From contig NZ_JAJQJH010000002.1 of assembly GCF_029544075.1 (NCBI RefSeq), forward strand, positions 186,001 through 250,000: DNA of 64,000 nt, in the 5' to 3' direction. The notes beneath the pieces are model-generated. The model was not told the origin of the DNA. It saw nothing but the letters and a program-made list of their open reading frames with translations, and made no database searches. The DNA is from Chromohalobacter canadensis. Lineage in GTDB: Bacteria > Pseudomonadota > Gammaproteobacteria > Pseudomonadales > Halomonadaceae. Made by a program: the position numbers and the translations under genes. Positions 1 through 9,731 of the stretch are shown here, in pieces; position 1 is the stretch's first letter; each line of letters opens with the position of its first letter.

Positions 1-127
1 GAAGGCGACCCCGGCAAAGCCCAGCCGCGCCGTCGAATCACTTGAGGAAATACCCGTGGGGGACATGCAACAGTTTCCTTGTCAGGTGGCGCGCATCCTG
101 CGCGATGTCGGCAGGACACGAAGTGTA

Positions 128-136
128 TGCGATAAT
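128..136 (+). promoter_or_regulatory. Candidate extended -10 promoter for gmk
   Basis: An extended -10 element (TGC followed by GATAAT) lies 38 bases before the gmk start. The -35 region at the usual spacing is poor, as is common for extended -10 promoters. The rest of positions 1-174 shows no convincing coding sequence and may hold the end of an upstream transcript. Confidence 0.4.
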
Positions 137-174
137 GCTCGTTTCCCCAGAAGCGGCTCAATCGGACACGCCCT

Positions 175-822
175 ATGCCCACTCAGCTTCCGTCAAAAGG
201 GACACTCTACATCGTCTCGGCGCCTTCCGGCGCGGGCAAGACCAGCTTGGTACGTGCCCTGCTCGAACGCATCGCGGGCATCCAGGTCAGCGTCTCGCAC
301 ACCACGCGCGACATGCGCCCCGGCGAGCACAACGGCGTCAACTACCACTTCGTCGACGTCACGACCTTCGAGCGCCTGATCGAAAGCGGTGATTTCATCG
401 AGTATGCGCGGGTCTTCGATAACTACTACGGCACCTCGCGTGCCGCTGTTCAGGCCCTGCTCGACGCCGGCCAAGACGTGATCCTAGAAATCGATTGGCA
501 AGGTGCCCGTCAGGTGCGCGAGGCCTTCGACGAGGCGGTCTCGGTATTCATTCTGCCGCCGTCGCGTGAAGCACTTCACGCGCGGCTTGCTGGGCGTGGC
601 ACCGATGACGAAGCGACCATCGCCCGGCGCATGCGCGATGCGGTCGACGAGATGTCACACTACGCCGAATACGAGCATGTCATCATCAACGACACCTTCG
701 CGCATGCCCTCGACGAGCTGAGCTGTCTGGTGCATGCCGAACGCACCCGCGTGACACGCGTTCGGGCCGCACACGCGCCACTGCTGGCGGCGCTCTTGTC
801 ACGCGTGGAAGACGTCGAGTAG
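175..822 (+). CDS. gmk: Guanylate kinase
   Basis: Cytoplasmic enzyme that phosphorylates GMP to GDP with ATP, in guanine nucleotide synthesis and salvage. The 215-residue protein has the guanylate-kinase P-loop APSGAGKT at residues 16-23, the GMP-binding segment [19 protein letters not shown] near residues 41-59 and the [11 protein letters not shown] segment near 104. Length fits the family (E. coli 207). It heads the set gmk-rpoZ-spoT, conserved in gammaproteobacteria, which places GTP supply beside (p)ppGpp metabolism. No strong ribosome site precedes the ATG, but the P-loop position fits this start. Confidence 0.97.
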   Translation: MPTQLPSKGTLYIVSAPSGAGKTSLVRALLERIAGIQVSVSHTTRDMRPGEHNGVNYHFVDVTTFERLIESGDFIEYARVFDNYYGTSRAAVQALLDAGQDVILEIDWQGARQVREAFDEAVSVFILPPSREALHARLAGRGTDDEATIARRMRDAVDEMSHYAEYEHVIINDTFAHALDELSCLVHAERTRVTRVRAAHAPLLAALLSRVEDVE

Positions 823-886
823 ACTCGGAGGTCCTTCCGCAGGTCCGGCTTACGCCGTTTTTATTTCTCGATCAGGGTTCACACTC

Positions 887-1138
887 ATGGCACGCGTTAC
901 CGTAGAAGATTGCCTCGACAACGTCGATAACCGTTTTCAGTTGGTGATGATCGCCACGCAGCGTTCACGTCAGCTCGCTCGCGGCTCGCGCGATGCCCAA
1001 CTGGCGTGGGAAAACGACAAGCCCACGGTCATGGCACTGCGCGAAATCGCGGCCGGCCTGGTCGATGTCAACGTCCTCGACGAAGTCGTCGACCCGCCCG
1101 CTCCCAAGCCGCGTCCCGAGCGAGAGTACAACGACTAA
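887..1138 (+). CDS. rpoZ: RNA polymerase omega subunit
   Basis: Omega helps assemble RNA polymerase by chaperoning beta-prime and forms part of one ppGpp site. The 83-residue protein (E. coli 91) begins [10 protein letters not shown] and has the conserved [16 protein letters not shown] segment, followed by a proline- and charge-rich tail. It lies 64 bases after gmk and 28 bases before spoT, probably in one transcript. An AGGG lies upstream of the ATG. Confidence 0.97.
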   Translation: MARVTVEDCLDNVDNRFQLVMIATQRSRQLARGSRDAQLAWENDKPTVMALREIAAGLVDVNVLDEVVDPPAPKPRPEREYND

Positions 1139-1166
1139 GTTCTCTCCATTCTCGAAGGCGCGCGCT

Positions 1167-3302
1167 ATGTTCACCATCGACGATCTCGCGGACCGACTCG
1201 GCGGCTACTTACCCCCCGAGGAGATTCTGCACGTCAAGCGCGCCTTCTACTATGCCGAGCAGGCCCATGACGGCCAGCGGCGGCGCTCCGGCGAGCCCTA
1301 CGTCACCCACCCGCTGGCGGTCGCCAACATCCTCGCCAATATGCACATGGACCATCAAAGCCTGATGGCCGCCATGCTGCACGACGTCATCGAAGATACC
1401 GGCGTGACCAAAGAGGCGTTGACCCGGCAATTCGGCGAGCCCGTGGCCGAACTGGTCGATGGCGTTTCCAAGCTGACCCAGATCACCTTCGAGGACAAGG
1501 CGGTCGCCCAGGCGGAGAACTTCCAGAAGATGGTCCTGGCGATGTCTCAGGACATCCGCGTGATCATCGTCAAGCTCGCCGACCGCTTGCACAACATGCG
1601 CACGCTCGGGGCACTGCGTCCCGACAAGAAGCGCCGCATTGCCCGCGAGACGTTGGAAATCTACGCGCGTATCGCCGGGCGCCTGGGCATCAATACCATT
1701 CGCGTCGAACTCGAGGATCTTTCCTTCCAGGCGATCCACCCGATGCGCGCCGAGCGCATCAAGCGTGCGGTCACCAAGGCGCGCGGCAATCGCCGTTCGA
1801 TGATGCGCCAGATTCAGGACAGCCTGCAGAAGTGCCTCGATGACGATGCGCTGGGCGGCAGCGTAGTGGGTCGCCAGAAGCATCTATTGTCGATCTATCG
1901 CAAGATGCGCGACCAGCGTAAACCCTTCGCCGAGATCATGGACGTGTTCGGGTTTCGCATCATCACCGATGACGTCGACACCTGTTACCGCATCCTCGGC
2001 GCAGTGCACAATCTCTACAAGCCGGTGCCGGGGCGCTTCAAGGACTATATCGCCATCCCCAAGGCCAACGGCTACCAAAGCCTGCACACGACGCTGTTCG
2101 GCCCCAGCGGGATGCCCGTTGAGGTACAGATTCGCACCCGCGAAATGGAAGCGATGGCCAACAACGGTATCGCCGCGCACTGGCTCTACAAGGCCGGTCA
2201 GACCGAGCGCCCCATCGGCGCCGGTAGCCATGCGCGCGCCCGCGAATGGGTCCGCGGACTGCTCGAGATGCAGCGCCACGCCGGTAACTCCCTGGAATTC
2301 ATCGAGCACGTCAAGAACGACCTGTTCCCCGACGATATCTACGTGTTCACGCCCAAGGGCGACATCATGGAGCTCCCCGGAGGCGCCACGGCAGTGGATT
2401 TCGCTTACAGCGTGCACACCGACATCGGCAACAGCTGCATCGCTTGCCGCATCGATCGCCATCTGGCGCCGCTGTCCTCGACCCTGGAAAGCGGCCAGAC
2501 GCTGGAAATCATTACCGCGCCCGGCGCCCGACCCAACCTGGCCTGGCTCAACTTCGTGGTCACCGCCAAGGCGCGCTCGGCGATCCGTCACGCCCTCAAG
2601 CACCAGCAGCGCACCGAATCCGTGCAGCTGGGACGGCGGCTTCTCAACCGCGCGCTGAGCGCCTTCGAGACCAGCCTCGAGGAGCTGCCCGAACATCGCT
2701 TGGCAGCGGTACTCGAAGAGCTCGATCTCAAGCACGAGGACGATCTGCTCGAATCGATCGGGCTCGGCACGCGCATGGCCTACGCCATCGCACGCCGCCT
2801 ACTGGAGTGCAACGCGCCGGAAACCGCCGAGGAAGTCGCCACGGCGTCGCGCTCTGGGATGCCGATCGTGATCAACGGCGCCGAGGGCATGATCATCAGC
2901 TTCGCACGCTGCTGCTATCCGCTGCCCGGCGACCCCATCGTCGGCCACCTTTCGGTCGGCAAGGGAATCGTGGTGCACCGCCACGATTGTGGTAACCTGC
3001 GGGAACTGCGTGATGACCCCGACAAGCTGTTCGCCCTGGAGTGGTCGCAGCAGATCGATCAGGATTTTCCGGTGGCGCTGCGATTGCATGTCGAGACACG
3101 GCGCGGCCTGGTCGCCGAACTAGCCGGCCTGGTGACCGACGCCAATGCCAATATCGAACGCATCGGCATCGAGGAACGCGATGCACGCCTGTCGATCGTC
3201 AATCTAACGTTGGCCGTCCACGACCGCGTGCATCTAGCAAGTATCATGAAACGACTGCGCAACCTGCCCCACGTCGGCAAGATCACTCGCGTTCGCAGTT
3301 GA
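1167..3302 (+). CDS. spoT: Bifunctional (p)ppGpp synthase/hydrolase
   Basis: Makes and degrades the stringent-response alarmone. From the ATG at 1167 the protein has 711 residues; an in-frame extension to 993 exists but overlaps rpoZ and lacks family similarity. The N-terminal HD hydrolase is intact (H48, H72, D73, D139 in the HPLA, LHDVIEDT and LADRLHNM motifs). A synthetase domain follows at about 235-350 (YRKMRDQ, GRFKDYIAIPKANGYQSLHT), then a TGS domain at about 390-450 and a C-terminal ACT domain over the last 78 residues. The intact HD site and the position after rpoZ identify SpoT rather than RelA. Confidence 0.97.
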   Translation: MFTIDDLADRLGGYLPPEEILHVKRAFYYAEQAHDGQRRRSGEPYVTHPLAVANILANMHMDHQSLMAAMLHDVIEDTGVTKEALTRQFGEPVAELVDGVSKLTQITFEDKAVAQAENFQKMVLAMSQDIRVIIVKLADRLHNMRTLGALRPDKKRRIARETLEIYARIAGRLGINTIRVELEDLSFQAIHPMRAERIKRAVTKARGNRRSMMRQIQDSLQKCLDDDALGGSVVGRQKHLLSIYRKMRDQRKPFAEIMDVFGFRIITDDVDTCYRILGAVHNLYKPVPGRFKDYIAIPKANGYQSLHTTLFGPSGMPVEVQIRTREMEAMANNGIAAHWLYKAGQTERPIGAGSHARAREWVRGLLEMQRHAGNSLEFIEHVKNDLFPDDIYVFTPKGDIMELPGGATAVDFAYSVHTDIGNSCIACRIDRHLAPLSSTLESGQTLEIITAPGARPNLAWLNFVVTAKARSAIRHALKHQQRTESVQLGRRLLNRALSAFETSLEELPEHRLAAVLEELDLKHEDDLLESIGLGTRMAYAIARRLLECNAPETAEEVATASRSGMPIVINGAEGMIISFARCCYPLPGDPIVGHLSVGKGIVVHRHDCGNLRELRDDPDKLFALEWSQQIDQDFPVALRLHVETRRGLVAELAGLVTDANANIERIGIEERDARLSIVNLTLAVHDRVHLASIMKRLRNLPHVGKITRVRS

Positions 3303-3310
3303 CACCATGG

Positions 3311-3357
3311 CGACCGACCCGCCGCCAACAGAAGCGGCGGGTCGGTCGTTTCGTTTT
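3311..3357 (+). terminator. Strong intrinsic terminator after spoT
   Basis: A perfect 15-bp stem (CGACCGACCCGCCGC at 3311-3325 paired with 3334-3348) with an 8-base loop is followed by a T-rich tail (tttcgttttt). It lies eight bases past the spoT stop and separates the gmk-rpoZ-spoT unit from ridA. Confidence 0.93.
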
Positions 3358-3452
3358 TACGATACCCGGCGCGCCCGCAAACGCGGACGCGGCGGTGTCG
3401 TTATTTTTGTCCATCGCAATGCGCACATCGCATAAAGACAAGGAGCCATGCC

Positions 3453-3842
3453 ATGAGTAACAAAGCCGTCATCAATACCGAGCAGGCGCCGGCCGCCATC
3501 GGCCCCTACTCGCAGGCCATCAAGGCCGGCAACACCGTGTACATGTCCGGGCAGATCCCGCTGGACCCCGGCACCATGGAACTTGTCAGCGCAGACTTCG
3601 AGGCCCAGGCGCGCCAGGTCTTCGCCAATCTGCAGGCGGTGTGCCAGGAAGCCGCCGGCTCGCTGCAGGACATCGTCAAGCTCAATCTCTACCTGACCGA
3701 CCTGAGCAACTTCGCCGTGGTCAACCAGATCATGGAAGAGTACTTCCAGGCACCGTATCCGGCCCGCGCCGCGGTCGGCGTCAAGGAACTCCCCAAGGGC
3801 AGCCAGGTGGAAGCGGAAGCAGTGATGGTCATCGGCGACTGA
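3453..3842 (+). CDS. ridA: RidA family enamine/imine deaminase
   Basis: Hydrolyses reactive 2-aminoacrylate and related enamines released by PLP enzymes, protecting other PLP enzymes from damage. The 129-residue protein matches the family length and has the catalytic-type Arg105 (in YPARAAV) and Glu120, both at the positions known from E. coli RidA. An AAGGAG sits seven bases before the ATG. A nearer ATG at 3448 opens only ATG-CCA-TGA. spoT followed by ridA is a recurrent gammaproteobacterial order. Confidence 0.95.
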   Translation: MSNKAVINTEQAPAAIGPYSQAIKAGNTVYMSGQIPLDPGTMELVSADFEAQARQVFANLQAVCQEAAGSLQDIVKLNLYLTDLSNFAVVNQIMEEYFQAPYPARAAVGVKELPKGSQVEAEAVMVIGD

Positions 3843-3875
3843 GGCCGTCACTCAACCCCGACGATCGACGCACGA

Positions 3876-4844
3876 TCAGGCGCGGGCGGTCTGCGGCAGC
3901 TCACCGCGCAGCTTGCTCACATCCGTGCGGGGTGGCACGCCGAACAGGCGGCTGTACTCGCGGCTGAAATGGGATGGACTTCCGTACCCCACGCGGAAAC
4001 TGGCGGTGGCTGCCTCCATCCCTTCGGCCAGCATCAGCCTGCGCGCTTCGTGCAATCGCAGTTTCTTCTGGAACTGCACCGGCGACATCCGCGTGACCTG
4101 CTTGAAGCTGTGGAACAGCGATGACTCGCTCATGTTCACCATGTCCGCCAGCTCGCGAACGCGCAGCGGCTCGGTGAAGCGATCCTTGAGTACCGCGATC
4201 ACCTTCGAGATGCGATGGGTCTGGGTATCGGCCACCGCGAACTTGCGCATGTGCAGGCCGATCTCGCCGACCAGCGCACGATAGAAGATCTCGCGTCGCA
4301 CCAGCGGCGCGAGAATGCGGATGTCCTGCGGGGCATCGAGCAGGCTCACCAGTCGCAGCAAGGCTTCCACCAGCCCCTTCTCGGCCTGCACGCGCCCGAG
4401 GCCGCAAGCACTCTCGGCGCACTCCCACTCCTCCATCTCGCCCAGTCCTTCACCTAGCTCCAGCACCAGAGCGGTGATCTCCTGGGCGTCGACGGCGAGT
4501 TTCAGCCCCAGGTAGGGTCGCTCCGCCGAGGCCTCGGTGACCTTGCCCAGTACCGGCAGATGCACCGCCGACACCATGCAGCTCAGCGGCCCATAATCGA
4601 TTTCCCGATCTCCCAACCATATGCGCTTACTGCCCTGCGCGATCAGACACAGCGAAGGATCGTAGACCGTCGAGCCGATACAGTTGGTCAACGAGGAATT
4701 GGCACGCACCAGTTCCAGGCCCGGTACCGCCGTCGGCGTCAGTCCTTCTTCCGGCGCCCATTTCTGAATCTGGCGAGACAGAGTATTCGCCAATTGGTCG
4801 ATCTCATCATCCAGTGTTTCGAAAACAGGCTGCACGACACTCAC
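3876..4844 (-). CDS. AraC family regulator (YqhC-like), divergent from efflux genes
   Basis: Predicted DNA-binding activator of 322 residues with a GTG start preceded by GAGGG seven bases upstream. The first ~200 residues resemble the AraC_N cupin-like domain of YqhC-type regulators (segments TVYDPSLCLIAQGSKR, DYGPLSCMVSAVHLPV). The last ~100 carry two helix-turn-helix units typical of AraC (LRVRELADMVNMSESSLFHSF and VGYGSPSHFSREYSRLFG). It is transcribed away from the RND genes across a 354-base gap containing repeated sequence motifs, so local control of the pump is likely. The inducer is unknown; YqhC itself responds to aldehydes, which need not apply here. Confidence 0.85.
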   Translation of the reverse strand: MSVVQPVFETLDDEIDQLANTLSRQIQKWAPEEGLTPTAVPGLELVRANSSLTNCIGSTVYDPSLCLIAQGSKRIWLGDREIDYGPLSCMVSAVHLPVLGKVTEASAERPYLGLKLAVDAQEITALVLELGEGLGEMEEWECAESACGLGRVQAEKGLVEALLRLVSLLDAPQDIRILAPLVRREIFYRALVGEIGLHMRKFAVADTQTHRISKVIAVLKDRFTEPLRVRELADMVNMSESSLFHSFKQVTRMSPVQFQKKLRLHEARRLMLAEGMEAATASFRVGYGSPSHFSREYSRLFGVPPRTDVSKLRGELPQTARA

Positions 4845-5198
4845 GACTCCGCCCTCTCGTTGTCCGACTAATTATCGTTTTTCGATAAAGCGCGAGTATA
4901 GGCCAGCCAACCGGCATTTTGATGACAAAAACCGATCCCTGCAGGATTGGGCAAGATCTTTGAAGGAACGGGCAAGCGCCTTCCTGACCCACTCGATGGC
5001 GAGCGCTTTTCTTATCCCGATGAGCGATGTCTACAGGATTAGGCAATTAACCACGAGTAACCCGATAACGCGCATCCACCCTGGAACCGTACATTGATCG
5101 TCCATGATCCCATACCGGCTCTTGGTCGCCCGCCAGGGCGCTCCGCCGGACGCAAGGACACGGGATCGACGACCGGAAACGACCCAGGGGGCCAGGCA
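4845..5198. promoter_or_regulatory. Divergent regulatory region with repeated operator-like motif
   Basis: This 354-base gap between the AraC-type regulator and the efflux operon has no convincing gene. It holds two direct copies of a 14-base motif: CAGGATTGGGCAAG at 4942-4955 and CAGGATTAGGCAAT at 5034-5047. A further GGGCAAG lies at 4970-4976. The second copy lies about 16 bases before a possible -10 (GATAAC at 5064-5069), about where a -35 should be, as expected for an AraC-type activator site. An inverted repeat TTATCG-TTTTT-CGATAA occupies 4872-4888 in the regulator's leader. Confidence 0.6.
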
Positions 5199-6380
5199 AT
5201 GAAGAGGTTCGACCAGAAGCGCATGCCGAGATCAGGACTGACTCACGGCCTGGGCGTTATGCTCGTCATCGCGCTGCTCAACGGCTGCGACGCCCGTGGC
5301 GAAGCGGATGCCACCAATGCTCCACCGCCCCCGGAAGTGGATGTGGCCACGGTCCTGAGAGAGCCGGTGACGCTGAGAGAGACCTTCACGGGTCGCGTGG
5401 CGTCCCCGCAGACCATACAAGTCCGGCCACGGGTGAGTGGCTATATCGACGAAGTCGCCTTCGAGGAAGGCGAACTAGTCGAGGCGGGCGACCTGCTGTT
5501 TCGTATCGACCCCCGCCCCTACGAGGCTCGCGTCCAGGCCGCCAAGGCATCATTGGCACAGGCACGCAGCCAGCGTCAGCTCGCCGAGGTCGAGGCCGAA
5601 CGGGCCAGTACCTTGATCGGCCGGCAGGCCATTTCCCGGGAGCAGCACGATCAGCGTCAGGCGGCCGCGCTCAATGCGCGGGCGCGGGAAACCGAGGCCG
5701 ATGCCGCGCTGACCAGTGCCGAACTGGATCTGCAGTACACACGGGTTACCGCGCCGGTGGCAGGCCGCACCGGTCGCGCCATGATCACGAAGGGCAATCT
5801 CGCCAGTGCCGACCAGTCGGTGCTGACCACGCTGGTATCGGTGGATCCCTTGTACGTCTACTTCGACAGCAACGAGGCCGAAGCCCCCAGCGCTCAAGCG
5901 CTGCTCAATCAAGGAAAGACCGCCACGCTGCGCATCGGCCTGACCGGCGAAACGGGCTTTCCCCACCAGGGACAGCTGGATTTCGTGGACAACCAGATCA
6001 ACGCGGATACCGGCACGCTGCGCTATCGAGCGGTTCTGCCCAACCCGGATGGCGCGTTCAGGCCCGGCCAATTCGCGCGGGTAGAAATGCCCGTGGCTCA
6101 TCTGACAGAGGCGGTACTCGTGAATCGCAAGGCGGTGCTCGCCAATCAAGACCGGCGCTTCGTCTACGTGGTCGGCGATGACAACACCGTGACGCCCCGC
6201 CAAGTCCAGATCGGTCGCGAGGTGGGGGCTCTGGTGGTGGTTCGTGACGGGCTGAAGGCCGGTGAGCGGGTGATCGTCAACGGCACCCAGAAGGTGTTCG
6301 CCCCCGGCATGCCGGTCACGCCAAACCCGGTGGCCATGCGCGAGCCGAACACCGGCAATGACGTCGCCACGCGATCCTAG
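5199..6380 (+). CDS. RND efflux periplasmic adaptor, MexE-like lipoprotein
   Basis: Membrane-fusion protein linking an inner-membrane RND pump to an outer-membrane channel. The ATG at 5199 has AGGGGG seven bases upstream and gives 393 residues; an in-frame start at 5094 would add 35 residues with no family character. A signal peptide ends in a lipobox-like LLNGC (Cys30), with Asn unusual at the -2 position. Then come the lipoyl/barrel halves (RPRVSGYIDEVAFEEGE), an alpha-helical hairpin rich in Ala, Gln and Arg near 130-190, and the beta-barrel (LDFVDNQINADTGTLRYRA). That last segment strongly recalls MexE. It is followed by its RND partner 82 bases downstream. Substrates cannot be told from sequence. 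Confidence 0.92.
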   Translation: MKRFDQKRMPRSGLTHGLGVMLVIALLNGCDARGEADATNAPPPPEVDVATVLREPVTLRETFTGRVASPQTIQVRPRVSGYIDEVAFEEGELVEAGDLLFRIDPRPYEARVQAAKASLAQARSQRQLAEVEAERASTLIGRQAISREQHDQRQAAALNARARETEADAALTSAELDLQYTRVTAPVAGRTGRAMITKGNLASADQSVLTTLVSVDPLYVYFDSNEAEAPSAQALLNQGKTATLRIGLTGETGFPHQGQLDFVDNQINADTGTLRYRAVLPNPDGAFRPGQFARVEMPVAHLTEAVLVNRKAVLANQDRRFVYVVGDDNTVTPRQVQIGREVGALVVVRDGLKAGERVIVNGTQKVFAPGMPVTPNPVAMREPNTGNDVATRS

Positions 6381-6462
6381 CGCTGCCTAAAGACGTTTCC
6401 CTCTCTCCCCGGAATGACAAGACGCGGTGGGCAGCGTCCCCACCGCCCAGGAGCCAGTCGTC

Positions 6463-9400
6463 ATGAATTTTTCCCGCTTTTTCGTGGACCGGCCGATCTT
6501 CGCGGCGGTGCTCTCCATCGTCATCTTCGCGGTGGGGGCGATTTCCATTCCCAACCTGCCGGTCGGCGAGTATCCGGAGGTCGTGCCGCCCTCGGTGCTG
6601 GTGCGCACCACCTACCCGGGTGCCAACCCCAAGGAGATCGCGGAAACCGTGGCGACGCCGCTGGAGGAGGCGATCACCGGCGTCGAGGACATGATGTACT
6701 TCAAGTCCGTGGCCGGCTCCGATGGCGTGCTGCAGATGACCATCACCTTCCAGCCCGGGACGGATGCCGAACAGGCCACCGTGCGCGTCCAGAACCGGGT
6801 CAGCCAGGCGCTGGCGCGGTTGCCGGAAGCGGTGAGGCGACAGGGCGTGACCACCCAGAAGCAGTCCCCCACCTTCCTGATGGTGGTGCACCTGGTCTCG
6901 CCGGATGACAGCTACGATACCCTCTACCTGCGCAACTACGCGCGCCTGCACGTGCGCGACCAGCTGGCGAAGATTTCCGGTGTCGGCGAGGCGCAGCTGT
7001 TCGGCGGCGGCGATTACGCCATGCGCGCCTGGCTGGACCCCGACCGCATCGCCTCTCACGGTCTCACCGCCGGTGATGTGGTCGACGCCATGCGCGAACA
7101 GAACGTCCAGGTCTCCGCCGGCCAGATCGGTGCCGAGCCGATGCCGGACAGCGATTTCCTCACCCTGATCAACGCCAAGGGGCGCCTGTCCACCGAGCAG
7201 GAATTCGGCAACATCGTGCTCAAGGTCGGCGAGGATGGCGAGATCCTGCGACTTGGCGATGTCGCTCGGCTCGAGATGGGCGCGGGCGACTACACCCTGC
7301 GCTCCCGGCTGGACGGCAAGGAGGCGGTGGCGATCGGCATCTTCCAGTCGCCCGGCGCCAATGCCCTGCAGATTCGCGACCAGGTGGTCCGCACCATGGA
7401 CGAGCTGGCCACCCGGTTCCCGCCGGGAGTGGAGTATCGCACCGTCTACGACACCACCCTGTTCGTCAGCGACTCGATCCGCTCGGTGGTCCAGACCCTG
7501 CTGGAGGCGATACTGCTGGTGGTGTTGGTGGTGACGCTGTTCCTGCAGACCTGGCGCGCTTCGCTGATTCCGCTGCTGGCGGTGCCGGTCTCGGTGGTGG
7601 GGACCTTCGCTGTGCTGTTGCTGCTAGGGTATTCGATCAACACCCTGACGCTGTTCGGGCTGGTGCTCGCCATCGGTATCGTGGTCGACGACGCCATCGT
7701 GGTGGTGGAGAACGTGGAGCGCAACATCGGCCAGGGGCTGGCGCCACGCGCCGCCGCGCATCAGGCGATGCGCGAGGTGTCCGGCCCGATCGTCGCCATC
7801 GGCCTGGTGTTGTGCGCGGTGTTCGTGCCGATGGCGTTCCTCTCCGGCGTGACCGGCCAGTTCTACCGCCAGTTCGCGGTGACTATCGCCATCTCGACGG
7901 TGATCTCGACGATCAACTCGCTGACCCTGTCACCGGCCCTGGCGGCGATGCTGCTCAGGCCCCACGACGCCCCGAAGGATCGCCTGACCCGGGTGATCGA
8001 CGTCCTGTTCGGCTGGCTGTTCCGACCGTTCAACCGCTTCTTCAACGCCAGCTCCAGGCGCTACCAGGGCGTGGTGTCGAGGAGCCTGCGCCGTCGCGGC
8101 GCGGTGTTCGTGGTCTACCTGGTCCTGCTGGGGGCCACCGGCTATCTGTTGAAGATCGTGCCGCCAGGGTTCATTCCGGTGCAGGACAAGATGTACCTGA
8201 TCGCTGGCGTGAAACTTCCCGAGGGCGCTTCGCTGGCACGCACCGATGCCCTGCTGCGTCAGGTGGTGGATATCGCCATGGAGACCGACGGCGTCGAACA
8301 CGCCATCTCGTTTCCCGGTCTCAACGCGCTGCAGTTCACCAACACCGCCAACACCGGGTTGGCGTTCCTGACCCTGAAGCCGTTCGATCAGCGCACCCGC
8401 ACCGCGGCGGAGATCAACGCCGAGATCGCCGGCAAGATCGGCGGTCTCAAGGATGGCATCGCGTTCTCGTTCATGCCGCCGCCGATCCTGGGTCTCGGCA
8501 ACGGCTCCGGCTATCAGCTGTTCATCGAGGATCGCGGCGGCCTCGGCTACGGCCCGCTGCAGGAGGCAGTGACCGCCTTCCAGGGCGCGGTGGTGCAGAC
8601 GCCGGGGATGAGCTATCCGATCACCAGCTACCAGGCCAACGTGCCCCAGCTCGACGCCGAGGTGGACCGACTCAAGGCCAAGACCCAGGGCGTGGCGGTG
8701 AGCGATCTTTTCGATACCCTGCAGACCTATCTTGGCTCCACCTACGTCAACGATTTCAACACCTTCGGCCGCACCTGGCAGGTCATCGCCCAGGCCGACG
8801 CGCCCTATCGCGACAGCGTCGAGGACATCGCCCGGCTGCGCACCCGCAACGCCCAAGGCGACATGGTGCCGATCGGCTCGATGATCGATATCCGCCAGAG
8901 CTTCGGCCCCGACCCGGTGCTGCGCTTCAACGGCTACCCGGCGGCGGACCTGGCCGGCGAGGCCGACCCGCGGGTGCTCTCCTCGCCCCAGGCGATGAGC
9001 GTCTTGACCGATATCGGCGCACGGGTACTGCCGGATGGCATCGACTTCGAATGGACCGACCTCAGCTATCAGCAGTCCACTCAGGGCAATGCCGCGCTGG
9101 TGGTGTTCCCGCTGGCGGTCCTGCTGGTGTTCTTGGTGCTGGCGGCGCTCTACGAAAGCTGGATCCTGCCGCTGGCGGTGATCCTGATCGTGCCGATGTG
9201 CCTGCTGTCGGCACTCGTCGGCGTCAGGCTCTCAGGCGGCGATACCAACGTCTTCGTCCAGGTGGGCCTGGTGGTGCTGATCGGGCTGGCCTGCAAGAAC
9301 GCCATACTGATCGTCGAATTCGCCCGCGAGCTCGAGTTCCAGGGGCGCGGCGTGGTGGAAGCGGCACTGGAGGCCTGCCGGTTGCGGCTGCGTCCGATCA

Positions 9401-9645
9401 TCATGACCTCGATCACCTTCACCGCAGCGGTGATACCGCTGGCGCTGGGGCACGGCGCCGGGGCCGAGGTGCGCCAGGCGCTGGGGATCGCGGTATTCGC
9501 CGGGATGCTCGGCGTGACCCTGTTCGGCCTGTTCCTGACGCCGGTCTTCTACGTCGCACTGCGCAAGCTGGCCGGTCCGCTCAGCCAGGATCACGGCTCG
9601 ACGCTGGAAGGCGAAGATCACCGGCCGGAAAGCGACCCTGCCTGA
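6463..9645 (+). CDS. RND multidrug efflux transporter, MexF-like
   Basis: Inner-membrane, proton-driven pump. The ATG at 6463 has AGGAG nine bases upstream and gives 1060 residues (MexF 1062). It opens MNFSRFFVDRPIFAAVLS, the standard RND start. TM4 contains the proton-relay acidic pair in LAIGIVVDDAIVVVENVERN, the second half has LIGLACKNAILIVEFAREL, and the C-terminus carries the usual HAE1-type permease repeats. Many stretches recall MexF, for example WRASLIPLLAVPVSVVGTFA. No outer-membrane factor gene follows; thpR comes next, so the pair must use an OprN/TolC-like protein encoded elsewhere. Confidence 0.95.
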   Translation: MNFSRFFVDRPIFAAVLSIVIFAVGAISIPNLPVGEYPEVVPPSVLVRTTYPGANPKEIAETVATPLEEAITGVEDMMYFKSVAGSDGVLQMTITFQPGTDAEQATVRVQNRVSQALARLPEAVRRQGVTTQKQSPTFLMVVHLVSPDDSYDTLYLRNYARLHVRDQLAKISGVGEAQLFGGGDYAMRAWLDPDRIASHGLTAGDVVDAMREQNVQVSAGQIGAEPMPDSDFLTLINAKGRLSTEQEFGNIVLKVGEDGEILRLGDVARLEMGAGDYTLRSRLDGKEAVAIGIFQSPGANALQIRDQVVRTMDELATRFPPGVEYRTVYDTTLFVSDSIRSVVQTLLEAILLVVLVVTLFLQTWRASLIPLLAVPVSVVGTFAVLLLLGYSINTLTLFGLVLAIGIVVDDAIVVVENVERNIGQGLAPRAAAHQAMREVSGPIVAIGLVLCAVFVPMAFLSGVTGQFYRQFAVTIAISTVISTINSLTLSPALAAMLLRPHDAPKDRLTRVIDVLFGWLFRPFNRFFNASSRRYQGVVSRSLRRRGAVFVVYLVLLGATGYLLKIVPPGFIPVQDKMYLIAGVKLPEGASLARTDALLRQVVDIAMETDGVEHAISFPGLNALQFTNTANTGLAFLTLKPFDQRTRTAAEINAEIAGKIGGLKDGIAFSFMPPPILGLGNGSGYQLFIEDRGGLGYGPLQEAVTAFQGAVVQTPGMSYPITSYQANVPQLDAEVDRLKAKTQGVAVSDLFDTLQTYLGSTYVNDFNTFGRTWQVIAQADAPYRDSVEDIARLRTRNAQGDMVPIGSMIDIRQSFGPDPVLRFNGYPAADLAGEADPRVLSSPQAMSVLTDIGARVLPDGIDFEWTDLSYQQSTQGNAALVVFPLAVLLVFLVLAALYESWILPLAVILIVPMCLLSALVGVRLSGGDTNVFVQVGLVVLIGLACKNAILIVEFARELEFQGRGVVEAALEACRLRLRPIIMTSITFTAAVIPLALGHGAGAEVRQALGIAVFAGMLGVTLFGLFLTPVFYVALRKLAGPLSQDHGSTLEGEDHRPESDPA

Positions 9646-9731
9646 CCGGGAGCCACGGTCACCCCGGCAAATCGTTGGCAAGGAAGGGCTAATGCGTCAC
9701 CCTGCTGGCAACGCCACCGGGAGCCGCTATC

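Noticed and set aside
993-1166. N-terminal extension of SpoT into rpoZ
   Set aside because: It overlaps rpoZ in another frame; the family N-terminus begins at the ATG at 1167.
7812-9692. Long plus-strand open frame of 626 codons inside the RND gene
   Set aside because: It is a shifted frame of the MexF-like gene, rich in Arg, Gly and Pro with no family pattern; GC-rich codon bias opens such frames.
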